NCBI RefSeq assembly: GCF_000699445.3 | Contig: NC_067200.1 | Coordinates: 3,798,950-3,862,949, forward strand | Source: Schistosoma haematobium | Lineage: Eukaryota > Platyhelminthes > Trematoda > Strigeidida > Schistosomatidae | Direction of reading: 5' to 3' | Length of the DNA: 64,000 nt | Shown here: one piece after another, positions 59,201-64,000 of the stretch | How the letters are laid out: each line of letters begins with the position of its first letter | Numbering within the stretch: the first letter of the stretch is position 1 | Position numbers and translations under genes: made by a program | Notes under the pieces: generated by a model | What the model was told of the DNA's origin: nothing | What the model saw: only the letters and a program-made list of their open reading frames with translations | The model's database searches: none

Positions 59201-60855
59201 GCATATTTCAACGCATTCAACAATTGAGAAGGTGTAGACTCATTGAAACCTAAATTAAAATATTTTTTTTTAAAAAAGCAAAGAACATAAAACGATAAAC
59301 AAAGATAGATAGTGCCTAGCAGTGGAATCCAGGATGCGCGTTCAGTCCTGTTTGGGACTTGTCAGCTGGATATACCTGCATCTCAGAGTTGATGTTCATT
59401 CTGGAACTCCTGGATTCCAGTGCTAGCCATTATCCATCTTTGCTTATAAAGTTTGTGACTTCAGGCAATATTGAAGCAGTCCATACAGGATGCAAATATG
59501 TCAACAATAGACTGATCAATTGCAATACTAAATAACAAAAGGGATGATACAAGTAAACAACACCAAGTGAATATAAAACTATAAATTCTCTTATCTCATC
59601 AGTCTATTACCAATAATTGGATTTCTTAGGTTTAATATACAAACTAAAGTATTATGTAATGATAAAAGAAAGAGTAGAGTGTATGTTCCCACAATTCAGT
59701 TAATTTTAAAGAACATAACATTAAAATATCCCATAGTTCTCAGACAGTATAATAGGTCGATGTTTAATGGATAATACGCATATCATCGACATTTATCAAT
59801 CATTCTGAATTAACAGACAGACATGTTTATTATTAACATAAAGAGTGCCATAGATGTATAACAGCTTAAATTGTCATGTAATATTAGTATGATGAATATA
59901 ATAAGATGAATCAGAGAAAAAGTTTACAATAATCCAGAAGTGATAAAAACGAGAAAGATTAAATATTGAGAAGATGATTTAACAAGATAAACTGGAAAGG
60001 TATGTATCGAAAAAACAAAGTTATATGGAATCGAAAGACTTTATAGAGAAATTCTTCTAGCGGAGATTGTAACAATCCCATGAACTTATGATAATCGATG
60101 ATTGCAGAATTGACTGAGAATTTGCTCCTATGAAGCAGATAAATTGCTCTTTAGTCTAATCCTAGATTCTGAGATTTAAAATTATTTGTACATATTACAC
60201 AAAATGCAATCAATAATTTTTTTTTGATATGGTGGAATAACTACGGGTCAAACACGACAGCAGATGCAGACTACTTGGTTGAGGTCCATGTGACTATCGT
60301 AACCAACGGTTAGAGACTCTGGGTACCATGGCTCAGAATCGATCACAATGGAGTCGGTGGTGTATACACTCCTTGTCTTCCCTTAAACCGTGAGATTAAA
60401 ATGATTTTATACCTTTCTTTCTAATTCTTTCTTCCTGTATCATATCTTTATTTTAAGTCTTTCTTTCATATATTATTACCATTGATGTGACTACTTCTAT
60501 GAAGTTGGGGTTCATCTTGTTGTGCTAATGAGGTATGGCATATATATGCATGGTTCTACGTTGTAGATGACTGACTGACGATAGTAGATTAGGGTAAACA
60601 TCGATTTAGCCAACACATAAAACATGATTCCATTACAACAATCAATCTATTTAATTAATTAACTGATTTATCGTTTTTGCTCTAATTTACTGCGTCTTTT
60701 ATATATAAAACGAAACTAAATAACAATCAAGTCGAAAATAGACTTTATTTTGTTGACAACAACAACAACAAATATTTACCTTGAAAATCCTGTTTACTGT
60801 AGCCTAACAAATTGGACAATGATGATTTTACTGGAGTTGATTTATCTAAACGAGC
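40472..60855 (-). CDS. SEC31: SEC31 (COPII outer coat), 3' ten exons, N-terminus outside the window
   Basis: Exons in coding order: 60855-60780, 59249-59153, 57465-57137, 53286-53096, 51938-51582, 48629-48325, 46845-46525, 44673-44340, 43273-42518, 40753-40472. All have AG/GT borders and phases join exactly, giving 3,048 nt, 1,015 residues plus stop. SEC31 forms the outer cage of COPII vesicles with SEC13 and stimulates SAR1 GTPase through SEC23. Evidence: ALVTNDIQTIIQLCLH resembles the solenoid repeats of the family; a long Pro/Gln/Ser-rich region follows, with GWNDPP (W-N pair equivalent to the SEC23/SAR1-contacting residues of yeast Sec31). The end (DLIENCRKVGDK, QTHHKLMNVEYCLNQFYNNI) aligns by eye with the C-terminal helical domain of animal SEC31A. 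The WD40 propeller must lie beyond 64,000. No premature stop or frameshift was seen. Confidence 0.88.
42518..43273 (-). CDS. SEC31: SEC31 exon, proline/glutamine-rich region
   Basis: 252 codons, phase 0-0 (acceptor TTTTTCTAG, donor GACAAA|GTAAGC). Starts TTVSHNPYYNPMEFISSPLP and has many P-P and Q-Q runs (PPLPPGCPATG, HPQQQLQQPLP). It ends EFQPIKKVLFDLIENC then RKVGDK, the start of the C-terminal helical domain. Confidence 0.88.
43855..44235 (-). mobile_element. Short LINE derivative in a SEC31 intron, 3'-truncated
   Basis: Complement carries the GGTTTGGCTGACCGGCCAG, CACCATCTACCATTGAACCG and CCAATACCAAGGAAGTC blocks of the short derivative family. Confidence 0.7.
44340..44673 (-). CDS. SEC31: SEC31 exon with the GWNDPP motif
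   Basis: Phase 2 to 0. MSNVLKPPLPATPASPTQ, a Gln-rich part, SIPPPPPPTQTQ, then SPGWNDPPILTTDKPRQ|GTATGT. The W-N pair matches the fragment of yeast Sec31 that binds the Sec23-Sar1 interface and speeds GTP hydrolysis (established for yeast); it lies near residue 657 of the part in this window. Confidence 0.88.
46015..46075 (-). ncRNA. Sm-alpha hammerhead remnant, reverse
   Basis: Complement reads TCCAGCTGAAAAGTTCC AAA then GGAACGAGTGTCCTGGATTCC; the CTGANGA core is changed to CTGAAAA and the second core box is lost. Stem I (ATCCAG/CTGGAT) is preserved. Confidence 0.65.
46175..46315 (+). ncRNA. Sm-alpha-type element, degenerate hammerhead
   Basis: A box TAGCTAAGTGG at 46182-46192; core CTGACGAG at 46261, then AGACAAAACGCAC, with the GAAA box mutated. 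It lies in a SEC31 intron, opposite strand to the gene. Confidence 0.75.
46525..46845 (-). CDS. SEC31: SEC31 exon, Ser/Pro-rich
   Basis: Acceptor TTTTTATAG, donor ATAG|GTAGAT, phase 2-2. Reads FNFSPPISSHNADVLPSLTS, then a run of eight Ser, YSPLGLPPVNS, and an Asn-rich stretch before NNLLGTDSVSGN. Confidence 0.78.
47578..47725 (+). ncRNA. Sm-alpha-type element with hammerhead
   Basis: A box TAGCTAAGTGA at about 47586; core CTGATGAAACTCC...GTACGAAACATGAGTC CTG. Core residues CTGATGA and GAAA are intact; stem II is weakened. The copy is in a SEC31 intron and is followed directly by a short LINE derivative. Confidence 0.75.
47724..48240 (-). mobile_element. Short LINE derivative in a SEC31 intron, near full length
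   Basis: Starts on the + strand with TTTATTTAAACACACAAACA (reverse complement of the LINE tail) and continues through the complete body to CTCAGTCGTACCAGGACATC. That shows the family's 5' end extends beyond the 5' end of the 19-22 kb LINE copy. Like 29975, it carries the extra stretch between the two blocks. Confidence 0.75.
48325..48629 (-). CDS. SEC31: SEC31 exon, low-complexity linker
   Basis: Phase 0 to 2. Starts HIQCHCGLSKANSSTEIQ, is rich in Asn, Gln, Ser and Tyr (NHYQPQQPVNYPSLSNQ), and ends SGQNKS. The frame is open throughout and joins the next exon in phase; this is the main support, since the segment is not conserved. Confidence 0.75.
48644..48721. repeat. (AT)n microsatellite in SEC31 intron
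   Basis: About 75 bp of alternating TA, immediately before (in gene orientation) the acceptor of the 48629 exon. Confidence 0.95.
49080..49615 (+). mobile_element. Decayed copy of third-family RTE-type LINE 3' end
   Basis: Same order of blocks as 32990-33530 (TTGACTGAGATGGTTGGAAG, GGCAGCCAAACCAAGACATGG, then the CAATGGCAGGGAGCAGAATCG block) but with indels and no reading frame. It lies in an intron of SEC31. Confidence 0.65.
50168..50230. repeat. (AT)n microsatellite in SEC31 intron
   Basis: About 60 bp of alternating TA. Confidence 0.95.
50290..51340. other. Unassigned sequence in SEC31 intron, possibly an old LTR-type remnant
   Basis: Less AT-rich than its flanks. It holds TATATAAACC and AAATAAATGATTCG (50440-50475) and a segment ending CTCAGTCGGGTGACTTGGAC. 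This would fit a promoter/polyadenylation region of an LTR, but no matching second LTR, primer site or coding part is visible. Confidence 0.25.
51582..51938 (-). CDS. SEC31: SEC31 exon, end of solenoid, Gln-rich
   Basis: Phase 0-0. Begins PLALLLLFLFRLSSSTGINH, has a DHHHNNNDNNG insert, then ISLLALNLLTKTLSIVELYS and a poly-Gln stretch before CPYP|GTAAGT. It is more hydrophilic-repeat-rich than vertebrate SEC31. Confidence 0.82.
52205..52295 (-). ncRNA. Second-type hammerhead remnant, reverse
   Basis: Complement reads CACTGCCTAGGAGTACC, AGGACGAACCGGTTGTCCAG; core damaged. Similar relics: 49865-49935, 51440-51480, 54725-54800, 58125-58200. Confidence 0.5.
52740..53085 (+). repeat. Unknown dispersed repeat, copy 1
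   Basis: Ends CCAAGTGGGGAATATGATAT...GCGAAAACAAGAAATTC...AGTTGTGGGGATCT, 10 bp from the donor of SEC31 exon 53096-53286. Shares this block order with 53860-54065. Confidence 0.6.
53096..53286 (-). CDS. SEC31: SEC31 exon, solenoid
   Basis: Phase 1 to 0; reads IFAKRLLDN, an Asn-rich insert, then AACICCIIGDDLDHLTECWL, matching the A-x-x-C-Y-x-x-A-G-N-x-x-x-x-x-x-C-W element of SEC31. Two copies of an unknown dispersed repeat flank it (52740-53085 and 53650-54115). Confidence 0.85.
53650..54115 (+). repeat. Unknown dispersed repeat, copy 2
   Basis: CCCAGTGGAAAATACGACGT, GCGCGAAAACAAGGAAATTC and GAGTTCTGGGGATCTCAAG match copy 1 in order. Frames are open for ~70-110 codons but not conserved between copies. 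Confidence 0.6.
54840..54965 (+). ncRNA. tRNA-like/hammerhead SINE, 5' part
   Basis: GGATGCCAGTTCAGTGGTCT head followed by TCTGATGAGTCCTATATT, cut off inside stem II. Confidence 0.55.
55745..56340 (-). mobile_element. Short LINE derivatives, two abutting copies
   Basis: 55861-56335 is one copy (tail TTTATTTAAACACACAAACA, body to CTCAGTTGTGCTAGAGC). It lies next to a second partial copy at 55745-55860 that carries only the middle block (ATGAACCAATATGCATC, TCAGGGTTTTCCGACTCC). Confidence 0.65.
56670..56940 (-). mobile_element. Third-family RTE-type LINE fragment, reverse orientation
   Basis: The complement gives GAGCCATGTCA, GGGACCACGAGATG and the TCCAACC/GGTTGG block in the same order as at 33050-33270. 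Confidence 0.6.
57137..57465 (-). CDS. SEC31: SEC31 exon, solenoid
   Basis: Acceptor TTTTTTTCCAG, donor GCT|GTAAGT, phase 2 to 1. Contains SIFAIMLTDLHRSKQIELYE and the NWPLSDWKTILTALINHLWD helix pair typical of the family (W-K-x-x-L-x-x-L). Confidence 0.88.
57570..57975 (-). mobile_element. Short LINE derivative, 5'-truncated
   Basis: TTATTTATTTGTGTAAACAC tail, then CACCAAATAGACATGCGCC and the body blocks, ending near ACTACGAGGGCATTTGGGGG. Confidence 0.65.
58485..58915. repeat. Diverged tandem duplication in SEC31 intron
   Basis: The block CTTTCTTTCTCATTCGGAGT...TATCAGTATTAAATCTTGGAC recurs about 280 bp later as CTTTCATCACTCTCGGTCTT...TATCAGTATCCATTATGGGAC. Confidence 0.5.
59153..59249 (-). 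CDS. SEC31: SEC31 exon, solenoid
   Basis: Reads GFNESTPSQLLNALKYALVT then NDIQTIIQLCLHP, phase 1 to 2. The A-L-V-T-x-x-x-x-x-x-I-x-L-C-L pattern matches the SEC31 solenoid (human A-L-L-T-G-N-F-E-x-A-V-x-L-C-L-H). Confidence 0.85.
59320..59445 (-). ncRNA. Sm-alpha hammerhead remnants, reverse
   Basis: Complement gives ATCCAGCTGACAAGTCCCAA and ACTGAACGCGCATCCTGGAT; a second partial 3' end (CCTGGATTCCAGTGCTAGCC on + strand) follows at once. Core changes make cleavage doubtful. Confidence 0.65.
60240..60580 (+). mobile_element. Short 3' end of third-family RTE-type LINE
   Basis: GCAGACTACTTGGTTGAGG through GATGACTGACTGACG matches the last ~340 bp of the 32980-33530 copy. Confidence 0.7.
60780..60855 (-). 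CDS. SEC31: SEC31 exon (first one in window)
   Basis: Reads ARLDKSTPVKSSLSNLLGYS then KQDFQ, phase 0 to 1 (G|GTAAAT). It precedes the solenoid and likely lies just after the WD40 region. I found no further SEC31 exon between 60,856 and 64,000. Confidence 0.75.
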
Positions 60856-60859
60856 CTAG

Positions 60860-62570
60860 ATGAAATTCCAAAACAAAAAAACATGTCTAAAAACAATGAC
60901 ACAGAGATAAGATGAAATGAGTAAAACCAAAAACAAAACAAAAAAAGTAGTATTGAAATATGATAGGTAATTTGCGTAATGCCACAGTGATGATAATAAT
61001 ATTTAAATTAGTTTTGTTACTATAGTGAAAGAAGACTTGGTGAAGGCAACCAATTTATTATTTCATGGAAAATCATACATAATAATACATCAACTTCCAT
61101 ATCTACTTAGAAGTGCTTTTTTTACAAATTTCATTGTTCCCACGTTTCTGTTTATTATCTTCATTGCTTTCAGTTTTCTTCTTTTATCTCTTCATTTCAA
61201 TCTTTTCAATCGTCTGTTTACAGGCATTACATATTCGATTGTTGTTATATACTACTGAAATCTGTCAATATAAGTAGTATACGCCATGGTTACAATCAAA
61301 ATTAAACATGAAGGGTGATATGACTCCACCGTGATTCCTACAACTAAGACTTTAAAAGTCGAACATAATATTTAACATGGAAAGATGATACGATAAACTA
61401 ACCAGATATACGCTAAATAATGCGATATACTGACGAATACGTTCTACTAGTCAAGATTTGTCTTAACTATCTAAGAAACAAAGAGATCTGAATATATTTT
61501 GCTAAGGAAAGAGTGGATTAAGCATCTGCACCCAATCCTGGTTTTCAGACTACAACAACAGATCTGGCTTGCTTATAGGAAGCGCATATATATATATATA
61601 TATATCAGCGTTAGACTCGGACGACTGCAGAATGCAATAAACAACATCATTGGTTCCAAGAATATCGAGCATATTCCAACTAATATTAGATGGAAACCTT
61701 TTTGAAACGCGTTTTTCCACTTTAATGGAATATGTCTCGTAGATCAGGGATACTAGACAAGCAAGTGTCCATAGCAATATTTAAATTGTTCCCATGGTTT
61801 CATAATTCAGATTTCTATTGCTTTGTGCAATGATAAAACCGGTAAACAAGATAAACGATAGACGGATTTTTCTCCGACATTGATAAGTATATTTTAGAAT
61901 TAATTACAATATCCACTTTATTAGTAATTGTCCACATCACCTTTCGATTTCATATATGTATATGTTGTGTAATCATAATTTTATGAAATGCCAGTCTCTT
62001 TTTTGATATCACATGTCGTATTATCCAGCAGTTGAAGTGACGAGACTTGACATCGTCGTCAAATCTTTAATTATAGTATTTGTCTTGTACTCACCAGTGT
62101 TAACACTCAATTACTGTTTTATGAAATAAGAAATCCAACAATTAGAATTTGTATCTTCAACAATGACAAAAAAAACATTGATTTAGTGGTTAGAGGACTC
62201 CATTTGCATTCAATATACCATACATTTATAACTATATTTTAACAATAGGTTGGTACTAATAGCTTTGTTGTACCGCTCACACAAATGGGACGTTAATTTA
62301 CCTTAGACTTATACTTACACTAGATACCCTTCCAGTGTCTGTTATAAAGGAATTCAACACAACTCAGATCAAGAACACATGACTAGCATAAGTAGAACAT
62401 AAATATATTTCTACTCAAAAAAAACCGACAACAAAACCGATAATAATAATAATAATAATAATAAGGGTAGAAAATGTATAACTTATCTAATACCTGTCAG
62501 ACTATCTCTACTCGTCTGACTAAGCAAACGACCAATCATTATTTTGATCGCCCACACATCAAGCTTTCAC
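60860..62570. other. Presumed SEC31 intron, no exon found
   Basis: AT-rich, with a fold-back repeat core near 61245-61290 and an (AT)n run at 61587. Open frames here (for example a 77-codon hydrophobic one at 61025) have no splice or family support. Confidence 0.45.
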
Positions 62571-62574
62571 GTAG

Positions 62575-63140
62575 GCTTAATTACTTACGCCTGTTGCTTC
62601 TTGTGGAGCAGCATAGGCCTGAGCAGTCCTTTCCAGTTGCTAATCATTCTTATGATGTCTGCTTTCGATTCCTGACGCAATGTACTCCTTGATCTTCCTC
62701 TTTTCCTTCTCACTTCGGAATTCCAAGTAAGCGTTTGTCTCGTGACACCCTTTGATAATTTCCGTACTGTATGTCCTATCCAACTTCAGCATCTTTTCCT
62801 AATTTCCTCTTCATCAAGATGCTCTTCTCTCCCATAGTACGTTGTTACCGATGGTATCCGACCGACGGACATTCAGAATCCTAAGTAGAAAATTGTTTAT
62901 AAATTCTTGTACTTTCTCGAAGTTTCAGCTCCGTACAGTAGAACCATCTTGACGCTCCGATTGAAGATTGTCAATTTAATGTTAACTGACAACTGTTTCG
63001 AGTTGCATATATTCTTCAACTGTAGGAATGTGGCCCTTGCTTTGTCAATCCTTGCCTTTATTTCTGCATCAGATACTCCTTGTATGTGAAAGCTTACACA
63101 TCTTCCAGAGTTTCTCTATCAAGTGTGACTAAGTTGGTGT
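62575..63140 (-). mobile_element. Degenerate second-family RTE-type LINE fragment
   Basis: Complement resembles the 3890-4560 fragment (TTACGCCTG, GGAGCAGCATAGGCC, and a CTTTTCCTTCTCACTTCGG stretch) with many substitutions and no usable frame. Confidence 0.65.
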
Positions 63141-63549
63141 TCTTTCCATGTAAGCAATGCAAACTTAGTAACTGAGTTACATTATTATAACAACTGAATA
63201 TATCTCACCCTACAGGAATTCGAAATGGCAAACTTTTTTCAAGTTAATACACTATACTGAAACCATCTTTCATTTGTGTCAAGGTTAATGATAATATTCC
63301 CCTATAAACTCATTATTCTTCATTTGTACCCCACTTTTAATATTGCTTTAAGTAAATTTTATATTCAAGAGTAATTTAAGTTTACATTATTTTTAGACAA
63401 GCTAGACTTGATAGATATTAGGTAAATAATGAAGAAATTATAGAAATGGTATACAATAAATCAGTATACATATTTATACTGTAATAATAATTAAACATTT
63501 GGTTGGTTATAATTCGTTCCTATTGTATTTTATTTAAGACATTAACACT

Positions 63550-63740
63550 GTTGGATGCCGGCTCAGTAGTCTAGTGATTAAGCGCTCGCGTGCGAGACTG
63601 ATAGGTCCTGGGTTCGAGTCCCGCGAGGCGGGGTCGTGGACGCGAGTCGCTGAGGAGTCCCACAAAGGACGAAACGGCCGTCCAGTGCTTCCAGGCTTTC
63701 CATGATGGTCTAGCTTCAATTGAATCATGATCTCAACTAT
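63550..63740 (+). ncRNA. tRNA-like SINE with second-type hammerhead ribozyme
   Basis: GGATGCCGGCTCAGTAGTCT, B box GGGTTCGAGTCCC, hammerhead 63640-63690 with intact CTGAGGAG, GAAAC and GTC; stem I is weakened by CGAGTC in place of GCACTG. Stem II loop is shortened (CCCACAAAGG). Confidence 0.78.
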
Positions 63741-64000
63741 TGAAATTACTACAATCTACACAAAACCCCTTCTGATACTAAGAATTATTTGATGTATATT
63801 TTACTGTTCTGTAATTACCGTTAATCAAATAGGCATATATTATTTAATTTTGTATAATATATGATCTAATTATGTAATAAATTATGATTTCCTACTTTCA
63901 ATGTATTACGGTTACGTAATTAGCTATTGGGAATGGAAGATGTTTTGCGGACCAATAAATGTAAGTAACTTCAGTTATTGATTAGTGGTCATTTGTGTTA

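Noticed and set aside
61025..61258. 77-codon ORF with two apparent membrane segments
   Set aside because: Lies in a dispersed fold-back repeat within a SEC31 intron, no conserved motif, no splice support.

Overview
The window looks like schistosome (blood fluke) nuclear DNA: AT-rich, intron-rich and packed with retroelements. The diagnostic elements are Sm-alpha-type SINE-like repeats carrying hammerhead ribozymes, RTE-type and CR1-type LINEs, and a Penelope-like element with a GIY-YIG endonuclease. No bacterial-style operons are present. Two split host genes can be assembled by splice sites and reading phase; almost everything else is repeats.

Gene 1 (+ strand, 6,553-30,681) is the centrepiece. 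A signal-peptide exon is followed by a roughly 17-kb tandem array. Its ~0.87-0.94-kb units each hold one 57-nt, phase 1-1 exon encoding an acidic 19-residue repeat. Fourteen intact exon copies are present. After the array come a 54-nt exon, a 128-nt and a 283-nt exon (extracellular region, possibly SEA-like, with an RLKR site), two basic micro-exons of 24 and 36 nt, and a last exon with a transmembrane helix and a short tail. All phases agree, giving an inferred 525-residue type I membrane protein built like a schistosome micro-exon gene (MEG). I do not recognise it as a named gene.

Near its 3' end the array is interrupted by an almost complete RTE-type LINE (minus strand, 19,122-22,961). The insertion made an ~84-bp target-site duplication that regenerated the splice acceptor and the start of the exon, so the gene remains readable. 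Further retroelement copies lie in the later introns.

From about 31 to 40 kb there is no host gene. It holds short derivatives of the same LINE, tRNA-like/hammerhead SINEs, a Penelope-like element (34.7-36.4 kb) and a decayed CR1-like LINE (36.8-39.4 kb).

Gene 2 (minus strand, 60,855 down to 40,472) is the 3' part of SEC31, the COPII outer-coat subunit. Ten exons with compatible phases encode the last 1,015 residues: alpha-solenoid, a proline/glutamine-rich region with a GWNDPP motif, and the C-terminal helical domain. The N-terminal WD40 part is outside the window. Its introns are full of retroelement remnants.

The first 6.4 kb and the stretches between exons hold dispersed repeats, microsatellites and ribozyme-bearing SINEs, with no further gene I can support. 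Functional statements rest on translation and motif reading by eye; no database search was possible.
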